Positions 1 through 5,869 of a stretch of 5,869 nt of DNA are shown here, one piece after another. Both the position numbers and the translations under genes were made by a program. The first letter of the stretch is position 1, and each line of letters starts with the position of its first letter. The stretch is from Candidatus Dojkabacteria bacterium (GTDB lineage: Bacteria > Patescibacteriota > Dojkabacteria > SC72). The notes under the pieces are model-generated. The model did no database searches, was not told the origin of the DNA, and saw nothing but the letters and a program-made list of their open reading frames with translations. The DNA is taken from contig WOZL01000081.1 of NCBI GenBank assembly GCA_011620305.1, forward strand, positions 3,336-9,204, given 5' to 3'.

Positions 1-542
1 GCTTGTGCCACCCATACTTTATCTGTCTGCTGTTTAGACTGCTTTGAAGCTTGACCAACGGCTCTTTCCATTATAGATTTCATCTCTTTGCTATAGTTAT
101 CAAACAATCCCATTTTCTTAGCATATGTACTACCAGCTAACATTTTCATTTGCTCTCCACCCCATTGAAGCCTCTCCATTTTGGCTAGATTTTTTCTGCT
201 TTCGAAACGCTTATCTACAAATTCATCAGGATTCTGTAAAAAGGCTGGAATATCACTAGCCTTCAATTTCACATTACCAATCCTATCATCAAAAGTCTGA
301 ATCTTTGTCTCAGGATCTACTAACCCCTGAATCGTTTTAAGCATTTCATCTCCTACAAAAGTACCAGGCATAGCTAATGCATCTACTAATGCACTAACAT
401 ATTCTGACTGAGCCTGAAGCTCACTAGTTTCAGGAGGCCTAACAGGAGTTCTTTTTTCTGGAGGCAACTCAGATTGCTCAAGGACAAATCCTAAGATATC
501 AGAAACTGAAGAAATTGTTTTCTCTTTACCTTGTTGAGCCAT
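1..542 (-). CDS. Unrecognised soluble protein, N-terminal part (truncated by window edge)
   Basis: The frame begins at an ATG at 542-540 and stays open for 180 codons to the left edge, so the C-terminus is missing. An in-frame TAA at 548-546 lies two codons upstream, which fixes the start. The protein begins MAQQGKEKTISSVSDILGFV. It has a Pro/Glu/Arg-rich linker at about residues 24-40, then mostly helical-looking charged sequence. There is no signal peptide or membrane segment in the visible part, so it is probably cytoplasmic. Residues 120-180 are rich in Lys, Met and Gln (for example MERLQWGGEQMKM). It follows the VirB6-like gene by only 7 bases and is almost certainly co-transcribed with it; it may be a cytoplasmic partner of the same machine, which is an inference from position only. 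The only Shine-Dalgarno-like bases (AGGT at 559-556) are too far from the ATG and overlap the upstream gene. I do not recognise the family. Confidence 0.85.
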   Translation of the reverse strand, partial: MAQQGKEKTISSVSDILGFVLEQSELPPEKRTPVRPPETSELQAQSEYVSALVDALAMPGTFVGDEMLKTIQGLVDPETKIQTFDDRIGNVKLKASDIPAFLQNPDEFVDKRFESRKNLAKMERLQWGGEQMKMLAGSTYAKKMGLFDNYSKEMKSIMERAVGQASKQSKQQTDKVWVAQ

Positions 543-549
543 ATTTTAT

Positions 550-2022
550 CTATTTACCTAATAAGCTACCTACTAAAGGAATACCACTTAATGCCCTCTT
601 AGCTTGCTCTGCTGCATTACCTGCTTCTTTGGATGTTGTTGGAGGGATAATTGTCTTTGCATACTGATCTGCTTTCGATGCAAGAAAGAGAACCATTATT
701 TGAAGTACTAAAAGTAGTAGAGAGTTTAGAACATTACCACTAGTTAAAATATTCTTATCTCCACTAATTGTAACCATATCATCTGAGAGCGTTAGTTTTT
801 GAGGTCCAGGTATTGTTAAGTTACCTCCACTTATTGCATATATAGCGGCTGGGAGATTAAGTATTGCAAATACAATTGGATATACTAGTACATTCCTAAG
901 TATACTCTTAGCCCAATTTATAAAACCTGCATTTTTCCCTGGTATTGCTGAAATAGCGATTTGGATTGGTCCTGTGATAACGTTAAATAGAATACCTATA
1001 TATGCCTTAGTGAGTGTAATAAATACTTTGAAAACGCCTACGGTGGCGACACCGAATACTGCTAAAGCAAGAATTAGAAGCGGTAGACCAACAGTAGCAA
1101 TACCACCAGCTATAGCTGATGAACTAAATATAAGTCCTGCTATAGAAGCTCCCAATCCTGCCCCACTAAATATCCCTAAGAGTCCCTTTTTACCTACACC
1201 AGCATCTCCCCCGTTAAAGCTAACAAGGTCACTTAAACCTCCTGGTAAAAATGCTTTAAACAGATCACCTAAACTTCCAAGCTTTACTGTTTCTTCATAA
1301 CCTATCCCACTACTTATAAACAGATCATCTAGAATAACCATAATTAAACCACCCAAATCTATTAATAATCCAGCTATTGCGAAACTAAATGTAACACCTA
1401 TTAAAGCTATTACAACGTTTGGCAAACTGTTGCCTAAAGTTACTAAAGTCTGACCACCAAGCTTACTCCTAAACATGATCATAAAACCAACGACAATCAT
1501 GATTAATATGAAAAAGATATACGCTACATTTCTAGAGATAGACCATAGGCTAGCAATACCTGTATCCTCCAATGTCTTATACCCCGAAGGTGCTGTATCC
1601 TGAGCATATACAGATTGATTGGTTTGATATCCTGGCACCCATTCTTCAGCTAAATGTGCATATACATTCACTGTAGGCTGATTTTCATAGAGAGCCATAA
1701 CTCCATCCTCAGCTAAGCCAAGAACTCCCCGTTTCATATCTGGCGATATTTTTTGAGAGTTAACAATCTCCTCGTAGTTATCTGAGATTGTAGGATCTAG
1801 CCATAATAGAGCATTGTTAATGGCTGTTGTAGTTGTAACAGCATTAGAACGTGCAGAGTTATACTCATCCTCATCAGCATTCTGTCCTAAGTTTGCGACA
1901 CCAACAGCACTATCATAAGCAGTATCTAATGGAATACCATCTTGTGCATATATGTTGTTTGTTGCAAAAAAGAATACAATAGCTACTACTGTAAGAAACA
2001 GATTTTTATGTAGTTTTTTCAT
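550..2022 (-). CDS. VirB6/TrbL-like polytopic inner-membrane protein
   Basis: This 490-residue protein has a clear N-terminal signal peptide: a KKLHK basic start, a hydrophobic core at about 7-20, and a likely cleavage after residue 26 (IYA|QDG). An extracytoplasmic segment of about 130 residues follows, then about six or seven membrane segments near 165-183, 202-232, 285-306, 309-336, 338-360, 378-398 and 432-449. The tail is short and polar, ending SGIPLVGSLLGK. Motifs that recall VirB6/TrbL-like proteins of Patescibacteria are the SISRNVAYIFF helix followed by GFMIMFRSKLG, the SLPNVVIALIGVTFSFAIAG helix, and GPIQIAISAIPGK before an INWAKSILRNVLVYP helix. VirB6/TrbL proteins form the inner-membrane core of type IV secretion and conjugation systems. 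A long Gly-rich stretch at 260-300 sits between membrane segments. The start is fixed because TAA (2025-2023) directly precedes the ATG. It lies 23 bases after the cysteine-rich protein gene. The family assignment rests on remembered motif resemblance and topology, without a database search; a generic multi-spanning membrane protein is the alternative. Confidence 0.7.
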   Translation of the reverse strand: MKKLHKNLFLTVVAIVFFFATNNIYAQDGIPLDTAYDSAVGVANLGQNADEDEYNSARSNAVTTTTAINNALLWLDPTISDNYEEIVNSQKISPDMKRGVLGLAEDGVMALYENQPTVNVYAHLAEEWVPGYQTNQSVYAQDTAPSGYKTLEDTGIASLWSISRNVAYIFFILIMIVVGFMIMFRSKLGGQTLVTLGNSLPNVVIALIGVTFSFAIAGLLIDLGGLIMVILDDLFISSGIGYEETVKLGSLGDLFKAFLPGGLSDLVSFNGGDAGVGKKGLLGIFSGAGLGASIAGLIFSSSAIAGGIATVGLPLLILALAVFGVATVGVFKVFITLTKAYIGILFNVITGPIQIAISAIPGKNAGFINWAKSILRNVLVYPIVFAILNLPAAIYAISGGNLTIPGPQKLTLSDDMVTISGDKNILTSGNVLNSLLLLVLQIMVLFLASKADQYAKTIIPPTTSKEAGNAAEQAKRALSGIPLVGSLLGK

Positions 2023-2045
2023 TTAAGTAAAAATAATATTAAATA

Positions 2046-3458
2046 TTACATATCGTAAACATCATCACTTCGATTTTCAGCTTCTCTAACATGAAAATCT
2101 AAGTAGTCGCGTTTGCTAGGATAAGGCTCTCCAGGAATATTATCATTAGATTGAAACTCTAACTCTTGGGCAATATAGTCAACATCCCAAGCACATTTTA
2201 CATCTTCTTCTTTACCACCAACATAAACTACACAATCTGTTAAAGCATAAACCTTATTACTACCTCCTCCACTAGGCTTATCGAATTGACCATTTCTTAA
2301 ATCATTGTACTCAGTAACACATTTGCCATCCACTACATCAGTGCAATCCTGTTTAGCACCCCATGGGGATTCCATTATTATTACCAAGCTTGCTGTACTT
2401 ACACATTCATCTTCTGGATTTACTTCCTCTCCCTCTTCAGATGGTGTACACGCTGCTTCATCTTCTGGAGTGAATAATTCCTTAAAGAAATTTACTATAA
2501 CCTCTATTACCGATGGAGTACAACCCACTGCCTTCGTACCTTGGATTTCCATATCAAGAAATGTAGTATTACTAGAACAGTCATTAATAATTTCGGTTTC
2601 TTCTTCCTGTTCTAATTTTTTATAATACCCTGGATAGTTTATAGAGTGTGCAATAATATTGGAATTAGTAAGATAAGTTTGTGGAGTAGGATTAGCATAG
2701 TTTCTACAATCTGCACCACAACTATTCTTATGATACTCAGATACCGTAAAATTGTTACTATTCTCACCCTGAACCTCTGCATCCCCAGTTACCCCTAAAC
2801 TGTATTCCATTCCAAAGGCCTGTGTTCTACTCTCTTTAGCAAATTCTAATAGCTCTCTACCCTGTTCATCACCTGGTGCTAAATTACCCTCAACTACCTC
2901 AACATTAATCATTTCACCAGCTGGTCTTAAAGTCCAATGGTCTTCTTTCTCTTCTTCATCTATATATATCTGTCTTACAGAGCTATCCATGGGAAAGGAG
3001 CCACTAATTAATGGAGGCACATCAACTTTTCTTAACTCTATTTCAGAACTTCTACTTATCAAACGGCCATCTCTTTGACCTCCACTTAAATCTTCTTCAA
3101 TATCTCCCACCTCTCTTGAGCATATCTTCTCAGAGGAGTATACAAACTTCCCCTCCCTACAACTATTATTTCCTACACCTAAAACTTCACTTTCTTCTAA
3201 AACAGTTTCAGGATACACCTCTTTAACAGGGTTTAACTTTTCATCAACTTCAAAATATATAGGACCAGAATTATTATTGCTCTCATTTGTTGATATCTCT
3301 TCAGTTACATCTTGTTGCACTTGGGAAGTAACAGTATATTCACCTCTCTCTAATTTAGCAGAAGCAAAGCCTCTCAACTTAAATGAGATAAATACAGTAA
3401 AAAGAATTATCATACTAAAAAGAAATATGGTTTTCTTTCTATGGGCAGATTCGTTCAT
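2046..3458 (-). CDS. Unrecognised membrane-anchored acidic protein with 12 cysteines
   Basis: This 470-residue protein has a short basic N-terminus (HRKK) and one hydrophobic segment at about residues 10-26, then a large hydrophilic, strongly acidic domain. K27 and R29 follow the hydrophobic segment. An ASA at 32-34 could be a signal peptidase site, so both an anchored and a released form are possible. All 12 cysteines lie outside the membrane segment, at 100, 113, 247, 251, 294, 313, 337, 352, 372, 380, 409 and 422. The even number and several close pairs (247/251, 372/380, 409/422) suggest disulfide bonds. A hydrophobic, possibly amphipathic stretch lies at about 315-330 (SVIEVIVNFFKELF). 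An acid-rich loop follows at 331-352. I recognise no family. It sits between the FN3-domain protein and the VirB6-like protein, so I infer a role at the outer face of the same assembly. The ATG is the only plausible start: the frame meets a TGA at 3491-3489 with no other ATG, GTG or TTG between. Confidence 0.85.
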   Translation of the reverse strand: MNESAHRKKTIFLFSMIILFTVFISFKLRGFASAKLERGEYTVTSQVQQDVTEEISTNESNNNSGPIYFEVDEKLNPVKEVYPETVLEESEVLGVGNNSCREGKFVYSSEKICSREVGDIEEDLSGGQRDGRLISRSSEIELRKVDVPPLISGSFPMDSSVRQIYIDEEEKEDHWTLRPAGEMINVEVVEGNLAPGDEQGRELLEFAKESRTQAFGMEYSLGVTGDAEVQGENSNNFTVSEYHKNSCGADCRNYANPTPQTYLTNSNIIAHSINYPGYYKKLEQEEETEIINDCSSNTTFLDMEIQGTKAVGCTPSVIEVIVNFFKELFTPEDEAACTPSEEGEEVNPEDECVSTASLVIIMESPWGAKQDCTDVVDGKCVTEYNDLRNGQFDKPSGGGSNKVYALTDCVVYVGGKEEDVKCAWDVDYIAQELEFQSNDNIPGEPYPSKRDYLDFHVREAENRSDDVYDM

Positions 3459-3463
3459 AGTAA

Positions 3464-3492
3464 AGTATATATATATTAGTGAAACTGTTCAA
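3464..3492 (-). promoter_or_regulatory. Candidate sigma70-type promoter placed for leaderless transcription
   Basis: On the minus strand, TTGAAC (3492-3487) and TATACT (3469-3464) are separated by exactly 17 bases. They match the TTGACA and TATAAT consensus at 4 and 5 of 6 positions. Only five bases lie between the -10 box and the ATG of the cysteine-rich protein gene, so transcription would start at or next to the A of the start codon. The region is an AT run (11 alternating bases at 3466-3476), which makes chance TA-rich hexamers easy to find. Confidence 0.4.
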
Positions 3493-3495
3493 CAA

Positions 3496-5109
3496 CTAAT
3501 TAACTAATATACCATAGTCATCTAAAAGAGGAATTTTTACAAACTTCCCACCTGCACTTAGTTCGGTTGTAAGTAGAATATCATCAGAAGAGGCTTGACC
3601 ATAGGTCATCTTAATCTCTGTGGTATTACTTAAATACAACGGTTTAATATATACAGTATCCTCATCACTCTTATCAAAATATCCTCCCTCTTCATCCCTT
3701 GCACCTCCAGTTGTTAATATCCAATTCCCATTACTATCTGGAAGTGTAGATATTGTATTACTTAAACCAGATGATCCTACACCATCATTATCTTCAAACC
3801 AAGCAGTTACTACAACAGATTCTGGATACTGCGCAGTAACTGTACCAGATAGTGTTTCAAATTCTGGGGGGGTTGATTGAGTGGCGTATGTTGTAACATC
3901 ATATTGAGAGTTGTATGCCTCGTCTCCTGAGTACACTTTAAAGTAGTATTGAGTTTCTGACTGTAACTGTGTCACCTCTATACTGTGAAGATAGTACTGG
4001 CCTTGTGATGCTATACCATCTCTTTCATCACGACCTCTTTCGCTTAAATCAGTAGCAGAAGTACCGTACATAATATGGCCTGTTTCTTTATCCTGTGAGT
4101 ACCATAGGACAGTAAAAGTTGTATCAGTAAGATTGGTAATTTGAACTGTTTCATCTCCATACTTTTCTGGAGAGATTGCTGTGTCTCCATCTCCAGAAAC
4201 AAGATTTCCCCATGTTAAATCTGATCGAAGCTCATACTCTCTACCTATTTCTTCATCCACATCCTCATCTACTTCATCCCCTGGCCCACCAATGGCAGGT
4301 GGAGTATATGGCTCTTCATCTACAGGTTCTGGGGTATCAGCTTGAGCAATTAATCTAGATTCGTTACTGAAATATGATACATATCCAGTACCTGTTGGAT
4401 TTAGACTTTCAGTTAAAATACTGTCAGAGTTAAATATCTCTCCGTATTCTCCCTCTACTATACCTCCATCGTTTACACCTGAGACTGCAGCTACTACAAG
4501 AGAGTTTGAAGGTGATACCTGATATACACTCTTATCAGAGACTTTTTTCATAACAGAGAGATCTACCAACCACGTTCCACTACTGTTTAGGATTGTAACT
4601 GCTGGATATACACTTTTATCTTTAGTAGTCACATATACCAACACATCGTCTCCCCAATTACCTTCCACCTCTCCGCTTGCTGCTACAGGTGTGGGTTGTT
4701 CTACAGCTACATTAGGTGTAGTGAATGTATATCCATCGGTATCTTCTCCTTCATAAGTGCCTTCTCCAGATATTATTTTAAATTCATATGTAGTACTTGG
4801 TTCTAAGTATTCAAATTCAACATAGTGGGTATATCTTCTTTCGTTTCCTCTTTTATCAATGGCTGTGGTTGTTTCTACTCCATTTTCTAGAAGCACTACA
4901 GACCCTGAGACTTTGGTATCGGTTGTCCATGTAATTACAACTGATTCTTGTGCTAAATTCCCTATGATTACGTTTTGTGGTTGAGCTTCTGCTCCTGCAG
5001 ATGTAAACCACTGTATTGCTTTATATCCTGCAAATATTGTTAAAGGAATGCCTATTAGAAGTATTATTACAGTTCTGAGTTGTTTCTTTTGGTATGGGGT
5101 TATATACAT
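3496..5109 (-). CDS. Membrane-anchored protein with two fibronectin type III domains
   Basis: This 537-residue protein has a basic N-terminus (YQKKQLR), one membrane segment at about residues 11-28, and a wholly extracytoplasmic remainder. The first fibronectin type III-like domain spans about 43-132, with the typical VVITWTTD strand and an YLEPSTTYEFKI strand-turn-strand. A second beta-rich module spans about 144-212 (starts SGEV, contains NSSGTW). A Pro/Glu/Asp-rich linker runs from 257 to 290. The second FN3 domain spans about 318-412 (TFTVLWYSQD, LQSETQYYFKVYSG). A second copy of the other module spans about 420-500 (starts SGTV, contains DSNGNW). FN3 domains are common binding or spacer modules in surface proteins; ligand unknown. 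There are no cysteines. The start is fixed by an in-frame TAA at 5121-5119 with no other start codon between. It precedes the cysteine-rich gene by 37 bases and follows the DUF948-like gene by 39. A scaffold or adhesive role in the envelope is inferred. Confidence 0.9.
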   Translation of the reverse strand: MYITPYQKKQLRTVIILLIGIPLTIFAGYKAIQWFTSAGAEAQPQNVIIGNLAQESVVITWTTDTKVSGSVVLLENGVETTTAIDKRGNERRYTHYVEFEYLEPSTTYEFKIISGEGTYEGEDTDGYTFTTPNVAVEQPTPVAASGEVEGNWGDDVLVYVTTKDKSVYPAVTILNSSGTWLVDLSVMKKVSDKSVYQVSPSNSLVVAAVSGVNDGGIVEGEYGEIFNSDSILTESLNPTGTGYVSYFSNESRLIAQADTPEPVDEEPYTPPAIGGPGDEVDEDVDEEIGREYELRSDLTWGNLVSGDGDTAISPEKYGDETVQITNLTDTTFTVLWYSQDKETGHIMYGTSATDLSERGRDERDGIASQGQYYLHSIEVTQLQSETQYYFKVYSGDEAYNSQYDVTTYATQSTPPEFETLSGTVTAQYPESVVVTAWFEDNDGVGSSGLSNTISTLPDSNGNWILTTGGARDEEGGYFDKSDEDTVYIKPLYLSNTTEIKMTYGQASSDDILLTTELSAGGKFVKIPLLDDYGILVN

Positions 5110-5115
5110 TAGTCT

Positions 5116-5144
5116 ATATTACCTTGTATCAAGGGTTTAGACAA
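5116..5144 (-). promoter_or_regulatory. Weak candidate promoter placed for leaderless transcription
   Basis: On the minus strand, TTGTCT (5144-5139) and TAATAT (5121-5116) lie 17 bases apart, each matching the consensus at 4 of 6 positions. Six bases then separate the -10 box from the ATG of the FN3 protein gene, putting +1 on the A of the start codon. AAGG at 5125-5122 is the only Shine-Dalgarno-like string nearby and is 12 bases from the ATG, so it is a poor ribosome site. Each hexamer is weak alone; the spacing is what makes it notable. Confidence 0.3.
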
Positions 5145-5148
5145 ATGA

Positions 5149-5463
5149 TTATTTCTTCAAACCACTGATAAAGGCTGATACTGTTGCTAATGCTTGTGCT
5201 ATGCCTCTAACAGGAGTAATTACTGTTTTATTTACCTCATATACTGTTGCTTTTGTAACAGATACCATTGATTCTACATCTTTGAGTATTCCGTTAGCTT
5301 TAGTTATTGTTACCTCTGCTTCTTTAAGTATCCTAGAGGAGCTTCTTACTACCTCTCTGGAATCTTTTATTATCATACCTAATTGGTAGAGTATGAATGT
5401 AAAGAATCCTACAGGTACTGCTATTATTATCATCCAATATATTGATGGTATTGTTTCGAACAT
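5149..5463 (-). CDS. Small single-pass membrane protein, DUF948-like
   Basis: This 104-residue protein has an N-terminal membrane segment at about residues 8-28. A long, uninterrupted helix-forming region follows, with heptad-like spacing of Ile, Val and Ala (EVVRSSSRILKEAEVTITKA). The end is TPVRGIAQALATVSAFISGL plus two lysines. This layout, an N-terminal helix, an amphipathic coiled coil and a 'Pro-x-x-Gly-Ile-Ala' turn before a short hydrophobic tail helix, resembles DUF948 and related small bacterial envelope proteins, whose function is unknown. With the short N-terminus outside, the coiled coil could lie in the cytoplasm; the orientation is not certain, since few charges flank the membrane segment (E3 before, K33 and R36 after). 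The start ATG is bounded by an in-frame TAA at 5478-5476. There is no Shine-Dalgarno sequence in front of it. It lies between the GWNLIG surface protein and the FN3 protein. Confidence 0.8.
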   Translation of the reverse strand: MFETIPSIYWMIIIAVPVGFFTFILYQLGMIIKDSREVVRSSSRILKEAEVTITKANGILKDVESMVSVTKATVYEVNKTVITPVRGIAQALATVSAFISGLKK

Positions 5464-5490
5464 ATTATTAATGTCTTAATTTAATCTATT

Positions 5491-5511
5491 TAAGGATATC
5501 AAAAATCCTTA
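5491..5511 (-). repeat. Short inverted repeat over the stop codon of the surface protein gene
   Basis: TAAGGAT (5511-5505) and ATCCTTA (5497-5491) form a perfect 7-base-pair stem with a 7-base loop in the minus-strand transcript; the first arm contains the TAA stop codon. The stem has only two G-C pairs and is followed by mixed A/T, not by a uridine run. It is therefore a poor intrinsic terminator; it could be a weak attenuator, an RNA processing site, or chance in AT-rich DNA. Confidence 0.3.
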
Positions 5512-5869
5512 GTTATTACCACCTAACTGTGGTTGCCAATTACCACTTCCGTCTGTTATTCGTACAAAGTATGATTCTAATTTATTAAGTGGGTAATCAA
5601 ATCCATACTCCTTTCCATCTACTAATTGAAAGCCTTCATAAAGCTGTTTAGACTTAGCCCATTGTGTTACATTTATAGCTCTGAAATCATCATTGTTAAT
5701 GTCTTCTATGAGACTTTTAGCTGTATATGATTTTACATTAGTACCATATAGTCCTATTAGATTCCACCCAGTATTTAAGCTTATTGGTGTACTGTCTTCT
5801 TCTGATTCAAATTGGACTGGTCGACCTGGAATTGTAATATTTACATCATTTTTAGCTTTAAATACATAA
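5509..5869 (-). CDS. C-terminal part of a probable surface protein with a GWNLIG-type module
   Basis: A reading frame missing from the window's right edge runs from 5868 to a TAA at 5511-5509 and gives the last 119 residues of a larger protein; its start is outside the window. The visible part has alternating strand-like sequence with LNTGWNLIGLYG at about 31-42, then SYTAKSLIEDIN, VTQWAKSKQLYEGF and a closing SYFVRITDGSGNWQP at about 99-113. The order 'GWNLIG, then a Trp-containing strand, then a Y-F-V-R-I strand, then W-x-P' matches a module I have seen at the C-terminal end of large bacterial cell-surface proteins, where the closing strand is often written GYWV or YFVRI. I do not know a biochemical role for it. 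No sorting signal or C-terminal membrane segment follows, so any anchor must be N-terminal. It is upstream of and probably co-transcribed with the DUF948-like gene (45-base gap). Confidence 0.75.
   Translation of the reverse strand, partial: YVFKAKNDVNITIPGRPVQFESEEDSTPISLNTGWNLIGLYGTNVKSYTAKSLIEDINNDDFRAINVTQWAKSKQLYEGFQLVDGKEYGFDYPLNKLESYFVRITDGSGNWQPQLGGNN

Noticed and set aside
974..1300. Plus-strand open frame of 108 codons inside the VirB6-like gene
   Set aside because: It is antisense to a convincing membrane protein; its Pro/Ala/Ile-rich translation is the mirror of hydrophobic coding sequence and has no family features.
1257..1327. Repeated 11-mer taaacagatca, 60 bases apart in the VirB6-like gene
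   Set aside because: It encodes two D-L-F strings (residues 232-235 and 252-255) in different contexts and has no further similarity on either side, so I take it as chance.
2023..2045. Promoter before the VirB6-like gene (TATTAT at 2038-2033)
   Set aside because: The -10-like box matches at 5 of 6 positions, but there is no -35 hexamer at 16-18 bases and the gap is almost purely A/T, so it cannot be distinguished from background.
3466..3476. Alternating AT tract as a microsatellite or regulatory repeat
   Set aside because: It is only 11 bases long; it is adequately explained as the AT-rich spacer and -10 region of the candidate promoter.
2305..3507. Plus-strand open frames (2305-2625, 3011-3226, 3277-3507)
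   Set aside because: They are antisense to the cysteine-rich gene, and their Ser/Leu/Pro-rich translations lack any domain or initiation context.
3620..5389. Plus-strand open frames (3620-3880, 4176-4358, 5201-5389)
   Set aside because: They are antisense to the FN3 and DUF948-like genes with low-complexity translations; the minus-strand proteins clearly account for the DNA.
1..5869. Alternative genetic code (TGA as Gly or Trp), as in some Patescibacteria or Mollicutes
   Set aside because: All genes read through fully with no in-frame TGA, Gly is encoded by GGN and Trp by TGG. TGA is absent as a stop at the five visible ends, but five is too few to mean anything.

Overview
This window is AT-rich bacterial DNA. 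Six protein genes all lie on the minus strand, so transcription runs from high to low coordinates. The four internal genes and the two edge fragments are separated by only about 7 to 45 bases, so the block looks like one operon or a set of closely stacked units. There is no convincing gene on the plus strand, no tRNA or rRNA, no CRISPR array and no insertion sequence. The standard bacterial code fits: all reading frames stay open without reassigning TGA, and the five visible stops are TAA or TAG.

The architecture resembles envelope gene clusters of Patescibacteria (Candidate Phyla Radiation; for example the Katanobacteria, Dojkabacteria or Microgenomates type). These encode a VirB6/TrbL-like polytopic membrane protein with large single-pass extracytoplasmic proteins that look unlike anything in model bacteria. 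This placement is inferred from protein style and is not proven.

In transcription order: (1) 5868-5509 is the C-terminal end of a probable surface protein with a 'GWNLIG' type beta-rich module. (2) 5463-5149 is a 104-residue single-pass protein with a DUF948-like helical tail. (3) 5109-3496 is a membrane-anchored protein with two fibronectin type III domains, each followed by a second beta-sandwich-like module; this reads as an internal duplication. (4) 3458-2046 is an unrecognised, acidic, N-terminally anchored protein with 12 cysteines in its outer part. (5) 2022-550 is a VirB6/TrbL-like polytopic membrane protein with its own signal peptide. (6) 542-1 is the N-terminal part of an unrecognised soluble protein that continues off the left edge.

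Taken together, one multi-spanning channel-like protein, three or four proteins exposed outside the membrane, and a presumably cytoplasmic partner suggest an envelope-spanning machine related to type IV secretion or conjugation. No ATPase (VirB4/VirD4) or pilin is visible here; they would have to lie outside the window. Two genes carry sigma70-like hexamers spaced so that transcription would begin at or next to the start codon, and none of the five visible starts has a good Shine-Dalgarno site, so leaderless translation is a reasonable hypothesis.
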